From assembly GCF_039530945.1 (NCBI RefSeq), contig NZ_BAAAPC010000010.1, positions 62,001 through 126,000 on the forward strand: a stretch of DNA of 64,000 nucleotides, given 5' to 3'. The notes under the pieces are model-generated. The model did no database searches. It saw nothing but the letters and a program-made list of their open reading frames with translations, and had not been told where the DNA came from. Positions 26,254 through 37,544 of this stretch are shown here, one piece after another. Source of the stretch: Nocardiopsis_C rhodophaea (GTDB lineage: Bacteria > Actinomycetota > Actinomycetes > Streptosporangiales > Streptosporangiaceae). The position numbers and the translations under genes are program-made. Every line of letters begins with the position of its first letter. The stretch's first letter is position 1.

Positions 26254-28005
26254 GTGACGAGCAGCAGCACCAACGGCGCACACGCGGCGGACCCGCCAGA
26301 GGGCGAGGACGCCGTGCTGTCGCGTTGGCAGCAGGCGCTCGACCTCCTGCTGCGCGGTTATCTCGCCGCCCAGCGCGCGGCCCGCGGCCTGGTGCGCGGC
26401 GTGCACACCCGCTGGCGGCGCTCGCTGGAGCTGCGCGTGGTCACCACCACCCTGGTGCTGTCCGCGCTGGTCACCGCGGGGCTCGGAATCGTCCTGATCG
26501 ACCAGGTCAAATCGGGGCTGCTGGAAGCCAAGGAACAGGCGGCGCTCAACTACCACAAGGTCGGCCTGCAGACCGCGACCAGCGCGATGCAGGACGGCGA
26601 GCTGCAGTCCATCGACCCCGACTCGCAGCTCCTGCAGATCGCCACGGACCTCAGACAGCGCAGCGGAACCACCGGCCTCTACGAGATCGTCATCCTGCCG
26701 ACCATCGGCGGCCTCTCCGGGTCGGCGACGGTCAAGCCGGAGAGTATCCCCGAACCCCTGCGCGAGCGGGTGCGCGACAGCGACGAGCTCGACACCCAGT
26801 ACATGCGCTACACCGAGATCGTCAGCGACGAGGGGCGTGAGCCGGGACTGGCCGTCGGAGCGCAGCTCTCCCACGTCTACGAGCTCTACTACCTCTTTCC
26901 GCTCGACCACGAGCAGCAGATGCTCGACCTGGTGCAGCACACCGTGATCCTGGTGGCCACCGCGATGGTCATCCTGCTTGCGGTGATCGCGTTCGCCGTT
27001 ACCCGGCAGGTGGTCATCCCCGTGCGGATGGCGGCCGGATCCGCCGAGCGCCTCGCCTCAGGCGACCTTTCCGAACGCATGAAGGTACGCGGCGAGGACG
27101 ACCTCGCGCGACTGGCCATGTCCTTCAACGACATGGCGGGCAACCTGCAGGAGAAGATCCACGAACTGGAGGAGCTGTCCAAGCTGCAGCGCCAGTTTGT
27201 CTCCGATGTCTCCCACGAGCTGCGCACCCCGCTGACCACGATCCGCATGGCCGGCGACCTTCTCTTCGACGACCGCGAGGACCTTGAGCCCACCCAGACC
27301 CGCTCGGTGGAGCTGCTGCAGGGCCAGCTGGAGCGGTTCGAGGAACTCCTCGCCGATCTCCTGGAGATCAGCAGGCACGACGCCGGGGCTGCGACGCTCT
27401 CCATCGAGTCCATAGACATCCGCGACGCCGTGATGAAGTCCGTCGGCGACGCCGAGCACATCGCCGAGAAGCGCGGCATCAAGGTCGTACTGCGGCTCCC
27501 GGCCGAACCCTGCTACGCGGAGTTCGACGCCCGTCGGATCAACCGCATCCTGCGCAACCTCGTCGTGAACGCCATTGAGCACAGCGAGGGCAAGGACGTC
27601 ATCGTCACCGCGGTGGGCGACCGCGACGCGGTGGCGGTCGCCGTGCGCGACTTCGGCGTGGGCCTCAAGGAGGGCGAGGAGCACCTGTGCTTCGACCGGT
27701 TCTGGCGGGCCGATCCGGCGCGGGCCCGTACCACCGGCGGCACCGGGCTCGGGCTGGCCATCGCCAAGGAGGACGCGCAGCTGCACGGCGGCTGGCTGCA
27801 GGCCTGGGGTATGCCCGGCAAGGGATCGCAGTTCCGCCTCTCCCTGCCCCGCAAGGCCGGGCAGGAGCTGCGCGGTTCCCCGCTGCCACTCGCCCCGCCC
27901 GAGATGGCGCTGGGGCGCCGACGCGCCGGTTACGGCCAGGTCAGCACCGCGGCCGACGCTGAATCGGCCCCGGCGCGGCCCTCGGAGATTGGGGAGAAGC
28001 CATGA
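26254..28005 (+). CDS. mtrB: Sensor histidine kinase MtrB
   Basis: 583 residues, GTG start 19 bp after mtrA. A cytoplasmic N terminus of ~60 residues, membrane span 1 (~66-86), an extracytoplasmic sensor domain, span 2 (~233-253), HAMP (VIPVRMAAGSAERLASGDL), the H-box SHELRTPLTTIRMAGD with His321, N-box NLVVNAIEHSEG, G1 box DFGVG and G2 GTGLGLAIAKED. The C-terminal ~55 residues are Pro/Ala-rich. It phosphorylates MtrA; in mycobacteria the lipoprotein LpqB modulates it. Its stop overlaps the lpqB start (ATGA). Confidence 0.96.
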   Translation: MTSSSTNGAHAADPPEGEDAVLSRWQQALDLLLRGYLAAQRAARGLVRGVHTRWRRSLELRVVTTTLVLSALVTAGLGIVLIDQVKSGLLEAKEQAALNYHKVGLQTATSAMQDGELQSIDPDSQLLQIATDLRQRSGTTGLYEIVILPTIGGLSGSATVKPESIPEPLRERVRDSDELDTQYMRYTEIVSDEGREPGLAVGAQLSHVYELYYLFPLDHEQQMLDLVQHTVILVATAMVILLAVIAFAVTRQVVIPVRMAAGSAERLASGDLSERMKVRGEDDLARLAMSFNDMAGNLQEKIHELEELSKLQRQFVSDVSHELRTPLTTIRMAGDLLFDDREDLEPTQTRSVELLQGQLERFEELLADLLEISRHDAGAATLSIESIDIRDAVMKSVGDAEHIAEKRGIKVVLRLPAEPCYAEFDARRINRILRNLVVNAIEHSEGKDVIVTAVGDRDAVAVAVRDFGVGLKEGEEHLCFDRFWRADPARARTTGGTGLGLAIAKEDAQLHGGWLQAWGMPGKGSQFRLSLPRKAGQELRGSPLPLAPPEMALGRRRAGYGQVSTAADAESAPARPSEIGEKP

Positions 28006-29909
28006 CCGTCCGTTCGAGACGCCTCCGCGCCGCGGCCTGGAGTGCGCTGCTGGCGGTCGTGCTGTCCTCCTGCGCCACGGTACCCACCGGCGGACCTGTG
28101 GTCGAGGGCGCGGGACGCAACGACGAATCGGGCGATTTTTACGAGAACTTCGTGCGGATGCTGCCCGCCGGCCCGCAGAAGGGCGTGGGTGAGGAGGGCC
28201 TGGTCCGCGGCTTCCTCAGCGACCTGCGCAGCGTCGAGGACCATCACAAGGCCGCACGCGAGTACCTGATGCCGGAGCGCCGCGAGGAGTGGTCGGACAC
28301 GGGCGCCGTCCTCGTCTACGACGACATGGACGCGGTCTCTCTGTCCGTCGACTCCCCGGGCGACGGCACCACGGCCAAGGTGCGGGTGCGCAGCCCGCAG
28401 ATCGCCACGCTCGACCAGAGCGGCCAGTACCTGCCGGCCGCGCAGGGCCAGATGATCGACGTCACGTTCGAGCTCGCCAAGAACGACGAGGGCGAGTGGC
28501 GGATCGCCGACCTGCCCGACAAACTGCTCCTCGGCGAGCAGGACGTGGAGCGACTGTACCGTCCGCTCAACCTCTACTACTACAACCTCGACCACAGCTC
28601 CCTGGTCCCCGACCCGGTGTTCCTCCCGCTGCGCAGCGACCGGCGGGCCAGGCGGCTGGTGAAGGCGCTGGTCGACGGCCCCACCGACTGGCTCGCACCG
28701 GCCGTCGTCTCCGCTTTTCCCGAGGACGCCGAGGCCGATGTGGCGTTCGATTCGGGCAAGGTCATCGTCGAGCTGCGCGGGGACACCGGGGGCGACGAGT
28801 TCGGCATGGGGGCGCAGCTGGCGTGGACCCTCAAGCAGCTGCCGCAGGTGGAGGGGTTCACCCTGCGCATCAACGGCGAAGAGGTGGACTTCCCCGGCGA
28901 GGCCGACGAGAACCTGCAGTCCAACGACAGGTACTGGAACCCGGTCAACCCCGGCGGTGTCGCCGGCGAAACCGACCTGAGGGCCTACTTCAGCCGCAAT
29001 GGCCAGCTGTGGTCGCTGACGGACACGGGTATGGACGATAAGCACGCCGAATCACGGCTCAAGGGCGCCGCCGGAGTCGGCGACACCCCGCTGGAGCAGC
29101 ACGCGGTCTCCCTCGACCAGCGCCGTGTCGCCGGTATTGAGGCCGGGGGCGGCCGGGTCGTCGCCGCCGATGTGACCGAGGGCGCCGACTTCGGCACGCT
29201 GATGTCCGGCGGAAAGTACACCTCCCTGTCCTGGGACCGCTACGGCAACCTCTGGGTCGTCGAGAGCGTCGGCGGAGACGGGAAAAAGGGAGACGGGAAG
29301 AAGAAGGACGACAAGAAGGACGACAAGAGCGATACGGGCAGCAAGGACGACACGGACGACACCTCCTCCGGCGAGGACGGCGCGGACGACGAGCCGAAGC
29401 GTCCCGGCACCAAGGTCTGGATGCTGCGCGGCGGCACCGACCCGGTGGAAGTCGACGCACCGGCGCTGCGCGGGCGCGAGGTCACGCGGCTGCGCGTCTC
29501 CCGTGACGGCAGTCGGGTGGCCGTCATCACCTCGGAGGGCAAGGACGCCACCGGGCAGCTGTTCGTGGGCCGGGTGATCCACGGCGATCAGAAGTCGGCC
29601 GTGGGCGCGTTCCTCCCGCTCGCGCAGGAGTTGTCCACGGTCGAGGACGTCTCTTGGCGGGGCGGTGACCAGCTCGCCGTCGTCGGGCAGCGGGCGCGCG
29701 GAGCGAACCAGGCGTTCCTGGTGTCGCTGGACGGCAGCACGGACACCACCAGCGCCGGAGCGCCCTCCGGGACCGACATGAAGAGCATCACCGCCGCGCC
29801 CGGACAACCGCTGATGTGCGGCACCGAGGACGGCCAGATCATGATGACCGGGGACCGCATCAGCTGGCAGCGCGTGGCCGACGGCGCCAACCCGGTCTAC
29901 CCCGGCTGA
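28002..29909 (+). CDS. lpqB: Lipoprotein LpqB, MtrAB accessory protein
   Basis: 635 residues, overlapping mtrB by 4 bp. The signal peptide ends in the lipobox LSSC (Cys24), so the protein is anchored on the outer face of the membrane. An N-terminal region is followed by a GerMN domain (around SSLVPDPVFLPLRSD to VEGFTLRING) and the C-terminal LpqB beta-propeller (RRVAGIEAGGGRVV, SWDRYGNLWVVE, LRVSRDGSRVAVI). Residues ~425-468 are a Lys/Asp-rich low-complexity insert between propeller strands, which I do not expect in the family. Known to interact with MtrB and affect MtrA activation. Confidence 0.95.
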   Translation: MTVRSRRLRAAAWSALLAVVLSSCATVPTGGPVVEGAGRNDESGDFYENFVRMLPAGPQKGVGEEGLVRGFLSDLRSVEDHHKAAREYLMPERREEWSDTGAVLVYDDMDAVSLSVDSPGDGTTAKVRVRSPQIATLDQSGQYLPAAQGQMIDVTFELAKNDEGEWRIADLPDKLLLGEQDVERLYRPLNLYYYNLDHSSLVPDPVFLPLRSDRRARRLVKALVDGPTDWLAPAVVSAFPEDAEADVAFDSGKVIVELRGDTGGDEFGMGAQLAWTLKQLPQVEGFTLRINGEEVDFPGEADENLQSNDRYWNPVNPGGVAGETDLRAYFSRNGQLWSLTDTGMDDKHAESRLKGAAGVGDTPLEQHAVSLDQRRVAGIEAGGGRVVAADVTEGADFGTLMSGGKYTSLSWDRYGNLWVVESVGGDGKKGDGKKKDDKKDDKSDTGSKDDTDDTSSGEDGADDEPKRPGTKVWMLRGGTDPVEVDAPALRGREVTRLRVSRDGSRVAVITSEGKDATGQLFVGRVIHGDQKSAVGAFLPLAQELSTVEDVSWRGGDQLAVVGQRARGANQAFLVSLDGSTDTTSAGAPSGTDMKSITAAPGQPLMCGTEDGQIMMTGDRISWQRVADGANPVYPG

Positions 29910-29975
29910 TCCCCGCCGTCCACAGGCGGCGCGGTGCCGTTGCGGCGGGCCGCGGGACGGGGCGAACCTGCGGAT

Positions 29976-30749
29976 ATGAGGCCCGTCTCCTGTCCCGCTG
30001 TCCTGTCCTCGTTGGTCGACCTCGTCCTGGGTGAGCGCTGCGCCGGGTGCGGGCACTCCGGGGCGCTGGTGTGCGCGACGTGCGCCGACGCGCTCGACCG
30101 CCGCCCGTGGCGCTGTTCCGCCCGGCCGGGGTGCCCGCCGGTCTGGGCGGCGGGTCCCTACGCGGGGCGCGGTCGCGACCTGCTGCTGCGGTTCAAGGAC
30201 GGTGGGGTCCGGGCGCTGGCCGCGCCGCTGGGGCGGCGGCTGGCGCGCGCGGTGGCCGAGGCCGCGTCCGTGCGGGGCGCGGTCGCGCTGGTTCCGGTCC
30301 CGGCGCGGACGGCGGCCCTGCGCCGCCGCGGGTTCGATCCGGTGGCGCTGCTGGCCCGCGCCGCGGCCGAGGAGCTGGGCCGGGGAGCGCCGCCGGCGCA
30401 CTCGCCGTCGTCGGACCGCGGACCTCCCCGGCGGTCCCGCTCACGCTCGGCTCACCCGCCCCACGCCATAGGGTCCGCGTGCCCGGATCCCACGGTTCGC
30501 CATGTGCGGGCGCTGCTGCACCGCCGGCGGGTGGCCGACCAGGTGGGGCTCGACCGTTCGCGGCGGTGGGCGAACCTCCACGGCGCGCTGGCCGTCCGCC
30601 CGCGCGCCGTTCGCTCTCTCACCGGGTCGGCGGTGGTCGTGGTGGACGATGTCGTGACCACCGGCGCCACGCTGGCCGAAGCCACCCGGGCGCTGCGCGC
30701 CGCGGGGGTGCGGGTGGCGGCGGCCGCTGTGCTCACCGAACGCGGGTAG
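29976..30749 (+). CDS. ComF family phosphoribosyltransferase-like protein
   Basis: 257 residues from ATG 29976; an upstream in-frame GTG at 29934 would add 14 unconserved residues. A four-cysteine zinc ribbon (CAGCGHSGALVCATC) at ~19-33, then FKDGG, LVPVPARTAALRRRGFDPV and the phosphoribosyl-pyrophosphate binding motif VVVVDDVVTTGATLAEA near the C terminus. The linker between LARAAAEELG and QVGLDRSRRWANL is longer and more Pro/Ser/Arg-rich than usual. ComF is needed for DNA uptake in competent bacteria; in actinobacteria the gene is conserved next to lpqB and hpf but its role is unclear. Confidence 0.9.
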   Translation: MRPVSCPAVLSSLVDLVLGERCAGCGHSGALVCATCADALDRRPWRCSARPGCPPVWAAGPYAGRGRDLLLRFKDGGVRALAAPLGRRLARAVAEAASVRGAVALVPVPARTAALRRRGFDPVALLARAAAEELGRGAPPAHSPSSDRGPPRRSRSRSAHPPHAIGSACPDPTVRHVRALLHRRRVADQVGLDRSRRWANLHGALAVRPRAVRSLTGSAVVVVDDVVTTGATLAEATRALRAAGVRVAAAAVLTERG

Positions 30750-30874
30750 CCTCGATGACGGCCGGAGGGTGCCCCCGCCCGGACGCGGAGTGGAGCTGAG
30801 AAGTTTTTACTCCGGTCGGGTTTCTTCCGACTTTCGTGAATTTCGGGGGGCTGGGGAACGCTGGTACCCGCAAT

Positions 30875-30905
30875 CGCTCCGATGTCAGCACCTGACATCC
30901 GAGCG
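30875..30905. promoter_or_regulatory. 31-bp dyad operator overlapping a -35 box
   Basis: CGCTC-c-GATGTCAG, loop CAC, CTGACATC-c-GAGCG. The right arm contains CTGACA, which is 17 bp from TAGCGT, so a bound repressor would block that promoter. It is not followed by a T-run, so a terminator is less likely. Confidence 0.55.
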
Positions 30906-31434
30906 AACTCGGGCTAGCGTTCTTGACATGGCACCCGTCCGGGTCCGTGGTTGCGCTGGACACGACGTCCCTGTGTCGGGGCGCGGGTCCGGCAAGCCGA
31001 TGCCAGGCGCAGGCGAAACGGCCCACGTAAGGCGACTTTTCGTCGACCGATCACGGTGCGCCTTAGAGGTAAGTCCTGCCCCGCAGAGGGTCCGGATGTC
31101 CCTTGGGAGCGGGAGAAGGGCAGTAGTCGCACATGAGCGCGGCGGAACCCTCAGCAGGCGGATGTGGGGACGAAGACCAGGTCGGCCGGGCGGGTGGCAT
31201 GTCCCTACCTGGTGTGCCCTCCATGTTTCCGGGGCTATGACACGACCGCGCCGACAGCAGCGGCCTGCGGAGGGCCGATGGATGCTCTCCTCTGATTCCC
31301 CCGGCGGCGCGGCGCCGCCCGGCCAAGGTGAAAATCGCGTGTGAGTTTCTCGGCTCTGACCTGGTCAATTACCAACCTTCGACGGGGTGAATACCCGGGA
31401 TCTTGTGGGTATACGGAGATCCAGACCAAGCTGT

Positions 31435-31537
31435 CATCCCTGAGGGGATGGCGGAGAGGAGGGGCGCGTAGCGCGAAGCCCGCCGCGAAAAGCGGGGGGC
31501 GGTATGACACAGCCTGGTCATCGCTGAAGAGATGACC
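31435..31537 (+). ncRNA. Structured 5' leader of hpf (candidate cis-regulatory RNA)
   Basis: Consecutive stem-loops: CATCCC/GGGATG (31435-31450), GCGC/GCGC (31464-31474), GCCCGCCGC/GCGGGGGGC with a GAAAA loop (31478-31500) and GGTCATC/GATGACC (31516-31537). The last ends 9 nt before the AAGGGGG ribosome binding site. No known riboswitch consensus was recognised. Confidence 0.4.
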
Positions 31538-31557
31538 AACGCGACGAAGGGGGTCTT

Positions 31558-32247
31558 GTGGACATCATCGTCAAGGGTCGACGCACAAGTGTCAGCGACA
31601 AGTTCCGGCAGCACGTCGAGAACAAGCTGAGCAAGCTCTCCAAGTGGGAGAAAAAAGGCATGAGCGTCGATGTGGAGGTGTCCAAGGAGCGCAACCCGCG
31701 CCTCGCCGACCAGCGCGAACGGGTTGAGCTGACCATCCACTCCAGCGGTCCGGTGATCCGAAGCGAAGCGTCGGCCGATGACCGCTACAGCGCCCTCGAC
31801 CAGGCGCTGGCCCGTATCGAGGCCCGCTTGCGCAAGGTGGCCGACCGCCGGAAGGTGCACCGGGGGAACCACGCTCCGGTCTCCGTGGCCGCGGCCACCG
31901 CCAGCCTCGCGAACAACGACGTGGCACCCGCTGAGGCGCAGGCGTCCGCACGAACGCCCGTCCCCTCCCAGACGGCGGGTGCGTCCGGTGGCGGCGGTTC
32001 CGATGAGTACGCCGCGGCTGACCGGTTCTCGGACGAGTTCGTGGAGCTCGACACCCAGGGAGACACCCCGGTGGTCGTCCGGGAGAAGTTCCACCACGCG
32101 AAACCGATGAGTATCGACCAGGCCCTGATGGAGATGGAGCTCGTGGGCCACGACTTCTACCTGTTCCACGACGAGCAGAAAGACGCGCCGAGCGTCGTCT
32201 ACCGTCGGCGAGGCTTCAACTACGGCGTACTGCGCCTGATGGACTGA
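31558..32247 (+). CDS. hpf: Long-form ribosome hibernation promoting factor
   Basis: 229 residues, GTG start after AAGGGGG. N-terminal HPF/YfiA domain (~1-100): MDIIVKGRRTSVSDKFRQH, VDVEVSKERNPR and DRYSALDQALARIEARLRK. A Ala/Pro/Ser/Gly linker (~110-165) leads to the C-terminal dimerisation domain VVVREKFHHAKPMSIDQALM, ELVGHDFYLFHDE and YRRRGFNYGVLRL. The long form dimerises 70S ribosomes into inactive 100S particles in stationary phase or stress. Its own promoter and leader appear complex (see the upstream region). A very strong terminator follows. Confidence 0.95.
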   Translation: MDIIVKGRRTSVSDKFRQHVENKLSKLSKWEKKGMSVDVEVSKERNPRLADQRERVELTIHSSGPVIRSEASADDRYSALDQALARIEARLRKVADRRKVHRGNHAPVSVAAATASLANNDVAPAEAQASARTPVPSQTAGASGGGGSDEYAAADRFSDEFVELDTQGDTPVVVREKFHHAKPMSIDQALMEMELVGHDFYLFHDEQKDAPSVVYRRRGFNYGVLRLMD

Positions 32248-32273
32248 CCCTCGAAGGATTGCGGAAAACATGA

Positions 32274-32307
32274 TGTGCCGCGGCGGGCGGTTGCCCGCCG
32301 CGGCACA
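32274..32307 (+). terminator. Strong rho-independent-type terminator of hpf
   Basis: A 15-bp perfect stem (TGTGCCGCGGCGGGC and complement) with loop GGTT, followed by TTACT. It also lies at the 3' end of the convergent small membrane protein gene. Confidence 0.8.
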
Positions 32308-32343
32308 TTACTGAGGCTGGTGGGACGATCGCCGACGGTACCC

Positions 32344-32694
32344 TCACGCCTCGTCGCCGGCGGCCAGCTCGCGGTCGCGCTGCTTGATCTTGTGCAGAGG
32401 GGTCTCGTGCGGCTCCTCCGGCTCACGGTGCGGATCGTCGAGCACGACGTCGGTGAAGATGTCGGTGACCAGGCTCAGGACCGCGCCGATGAGCATGAGG
32501 GCGACCCCCGCCCCCAGCAGCCACCAGGACATGCCCAGCACGATCGACAGTCCGCCCAGGGCGAAACCGACGGCGATGAAGGCCACCGCCACCCACGACC
32601 CCGGGCGGCCGCGGTGGCTGCCGGTATCGGTCCAGACCCCGCCTTCGCCCTGGTAGCCACGGATGTAGGGCTGCGACTGCATGTTGTCTGCCAT
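32344..32694 (-). CDS. Small HGxxPAAW-type (DUF6704-like) membrane protein
   Basis: 116 residues. The motif SHRGRPGSWVAVAFIAVGFALG corresponds, with changes, to the HGNTPAAW motif at the start of the first of two membrane spans (~33-52 and ~56-76) in a family of small actinobacterial membrane proteins. The C-terminal ~40 residues are charged and cytoplasmic. ATG 32694 is preceded by GGGGGGACC. It lies in the gap between convergent hpf and divergent secA. Function unknown. Confidence 0.7.
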   Translation of the reverse strand: MADNMQSQPYIRGYQGEGGVWTDTGSHRGRPGSWVAVAFIAVGFALGGLSIVLGMSWWLLGAGVALMLIGAVLSLVTDIFTDVVLDDPHREPEEPHETPLHKIKQRDRELAAGDEA

Positions 32695-32924
32695 GGCGGT
32701 CCCCCCACGCTGGACAGATCACAGATCCCCGCGGATCCTTTCCATCGGTGCATAACCTCCCCCGGTGAGGGCTAAACGCGGCAGAGGACCCGTAGCGGCC
32801 ACGGCACGGACGCACAAAGTGTCGTTGAGGGAATAGGCTTGCCTACAGTGGAAGGCTGCGGGTAAAGGATCCGATCCGCCCCAACGCACATGGCGGGCCA
32901 TGATCTGCGAGGAGCGCATTAGAA

Positions 32925-35765
<2,841 letters not shown>

Positions 35766-35795
35766 CGGCGTAGCGCCGACGACGGTAGAAACGAC

Positions 35796-35830
35796 AGGGT
35801 GGGGTCCCGCGATCGCGGGACCCCACCCTT
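35796..35830 (+). terminator. secA terminator
   Basis: A ~16-bp uninterrupted stem (AGGGTGGGGTCCCGCG and complement) 30 bp after the secA stop, ending CCCTTGTG. Confidence 0.85.
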
Positions 35831-35956
35831 GTGACGTGCCGTCTCATGTTGGTCTCGGGGGTGCCGACCGAACAGTTGTGCCCCTTCGGCTGGTCTCCCC
35901 GACAGCAACCGAAGAAGCGAAGCGGCCGCCCCGTGAGGGCGGGGGGGGGCGCTTTC

Positions 35957-35966
35957 NNNNNNNNNN
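35957..35966. other. Assembly gap (10 Ns)
   Basis: Ten Ns preceded by a G-homopolymer run and a GC-rich hairpin region. The true length is unknown; no gene is cut, since secA ends 190 bp before and EIIC ends 54 bp after. Confidence 0.99.
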
Positions 35967-36019
35967 GCCGCGTCAGCGCGGCGGCCGCCGATTCCTTGCA
36001 CAGGGTCGGGCGGCGCCTG

Positions 36020-37417
36020 TCAGCCGCCGGAGTCCGGCTTCCCGGCCGCGTCGCCCGGGTCCGCGGCGGATACGGGCGACGCGCCCGTTCCCGCAGCGTT
36101 GTCGGGGTTGACGGCGACCGAGGGGTTCTCCTCGATCGGCTCGCGTCCTGGCGTGGGCAGGTTCAGCTTCTGGATCAGCAGATAGAAGATCCCGAAGTAG
36201 ACGAAGAAGTAGAGCACGCCCATGCCGAGGATGAGGAACAGCCCGGTGGTGTTCGACTTCGTCGCGTTGAACAGCAGGTCGATCAGCCCGGCGGAGAAAC
36301 CGAAGCCCAGGTGGGCGTCGAGCGCGTTGAGCACCGCCATGGAGATACCGGTCAGCACGACGTGCACACCGAACAGGAGCGGAGCCACGAAGATGAACGC
36401 GTACTCGATGGGCTCGGTGATACCGGTGACGAACGCGGTGAGCGCTGCGGGGATCATGATGGAGCCGATGGCGCTGCGCTGGGACTTGTGCGCGCACATC
36501 CACATCGCCAGGGCGGCGCCCGGCAGGCCGAACATCAGCACCGGGAAGTAGCCGGAGAGGAAGCCCCCGGCGCTGGGGTCACCGGCGTAGTAGCGGAAGA
36601 TCTCGCCGTGCACGGTGCCGTCCGGCCCCTCATAGGAGCCGAACACGAACCACACCACGGAGTTGACGATGTGGTGCAGGCCGAAGGGGAGCAGCAGGCG
36701 GTTGATCATGCCGTAGACACCGGCGCCGACCGCGCCCGCGCCCATGATCCACTCGCCCAGGTCGTTGAGGAGCCCGCCCAGCGTCGGCCACACCAGGCCG
36801 AAGACGATCGCGAGCAGCATCGCGGCGAGCGCGGTGATGATCGGGACGAAGCGGCGCCCGCCGAAGAAGCCGAGCCACGTGGGCAGCTTGATCTTGTAGT
36901 ACCGCTGCCATAGCACGGCGGCGACGATGCCGATGAGGATGCCGCCGAGGACGTCGGTGGGGTTCTTAACGCCCCAGTCGATCGCGGGGCCGTCCGCTGC
37001 GGCGACCGTGACCCGCTCGCCCATCTCGCCGCCGGCGTCGAAGAACAGCAGTTTGCTGACGCGGTCGAAGACCACGTAGCCGACGACGGCGGCCAGCGCG
37101 GTGGAGCCGTCGGCGCGCTTGGCGAATCCGATGGCCACACCGACCGCGAACAGCAGCGGCATGGCCTGGAAGATGGCGTCACCCGCGGTGCCGATGACAC
37201 CGGCGACAGGGGACATCCAGCCCATGCCGGCGAACCCGGACAGGCCGTCCTTGCCCAGCAGGTCGTCCTGGCCGAGGCGGAGCAGGATCGCCGCCGCCGG
37301 AAGCACGGCGATGGGCATCATCAGGCTGCGGCCGATGCGCTGCAGGATCGCGAGCGCCTTCGACGATGACTTTGATGCGGCGGATGGGCCGCTCGATGCG
37401 GCAGGTGCGGAGCTCAC
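36020..37417 (-). CDS. PTS EIIC permease, glucose/N-acetylglucosamine family
   Basis: 465 residues. GTG 37417 is chosen because GGGAGGA ends 6 nt before it; the frame runs on upstream without coding features. The permease has about ten membrane spans with the family blocks LMMPIAVLPAAAILLRLG, GVAIGFAKRADGSTALAAVVGY, LLPFGLHHIVNSVVW and the sugar-binding TGITEPIEYAFIF. No EIIA or EIIB domain is fused; the separate EIIB at 39625 and EIIA at 39941 would complete it. The context with a DasR-like regulator points to N-acetylglucosamine (NagE2 type). A dre-like site lies 51 bp upstream. Confidence 0.92.
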   Translation of the reverse strand: MSSAPAASSGPSAASKSSSKALAILQRIGRSLMMPIAVLPAAAILLRLGQDDLLGKDGLSGFAGMGWMSPVAGVIGTAGDAIFQAMPLLFAVGVAIGFAKRADGSTALAAVVGYVVFDRVSKLLFFDAGGEMGERVTVAAADGPAIDWGVKNPTDVLGGILIGIVAAVLWQRYYKIKLPTWLGFFGGRRFVPIITALAAMLLAIVFGLVWPTLGGLLNDLGEWIMGAGAVGAGVYGMINRLLLPFGLHHIVNSVVWFVFGSYEGPDGTVHGEIFRYYAGDPSAGGFLSGYFPVLMFGLPGAALAMWMCAHKSQRSAIGSIMIPAALTAFVTGITEPIEYAFIFVAPLLFGVHVVLTGISMAVLNALDAHLGFGFSAGLIDLLFNATKSNTTGLFLILGMGVLYFFVYFGIFYLLIQKLNLPTPGREPIEENPSVAVNPDNAAGTGASPVSAADPGDAAGKPDSGG

Positions 37418-37467
37418 CGCGGGTCCTCCCTCAGGTGACGGTCGGGTTGGGTGACGGGGGTGCGTTC

Positions 37468-37483
37468 CGTGGTGTATCCCAGT
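37468..37483. promoter_or_regulatory. dre-like operator upstream of EIIC
   Basis: Read on the minus strand: ACTGGGATACACCACG, which matches the DasR element ACTGGTCTAGACCACT at 12 of 16 positions. Located between the EIIC start and the regulator gene's 3' end. Confidence 0.55.
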
Positions 37484-37544
37484 CGTCCACGGCACGTGCC
37501 CCATGGGGGTGGAGAAAAAAAGGGGGATCGGGGGCGGGGCGGGA

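Larger units (their letters stand above)
30750..31557 (+). promoter_or_regulatory. 808-bp intergenic region upstream of hpf, with promoter, dyad and structured leader
   Basis: GC content drops visibly compared with the flanking genes and no frame shows the strong third-position GC bias seen elsewhere. It contains a promoter-like pair CTGACA (30892-30897), 17 nt, TAGCGT (30915-30920), overlapped by a long dyad; a second dyad ATACCC/GGGTAT (31391-31412); and at least four hairpins between 31435 and 31537. It may encode a regulatory RNA or a long hpf leader. Confidence 0.5.

Noticed and set aside
30928..31344. Possible 138-codon gene starting 7 nt after TAGCGT
   Set aside because: The start spacing is attractive, but the third-position GC is much lower than in neighbouring genes and the product (Arg/Gly-rich) resembles no family. 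I keep the promoter and treat the frame as non-coding for now.
31371..31420. c-di-AMP (ydaO) riboswitch upstream of hpf, suggested by GGGGTGAAT
   Set aside because: The other conserved blocks of that riboswitch (GAACCCGACAGCTAACC-like) are missing.
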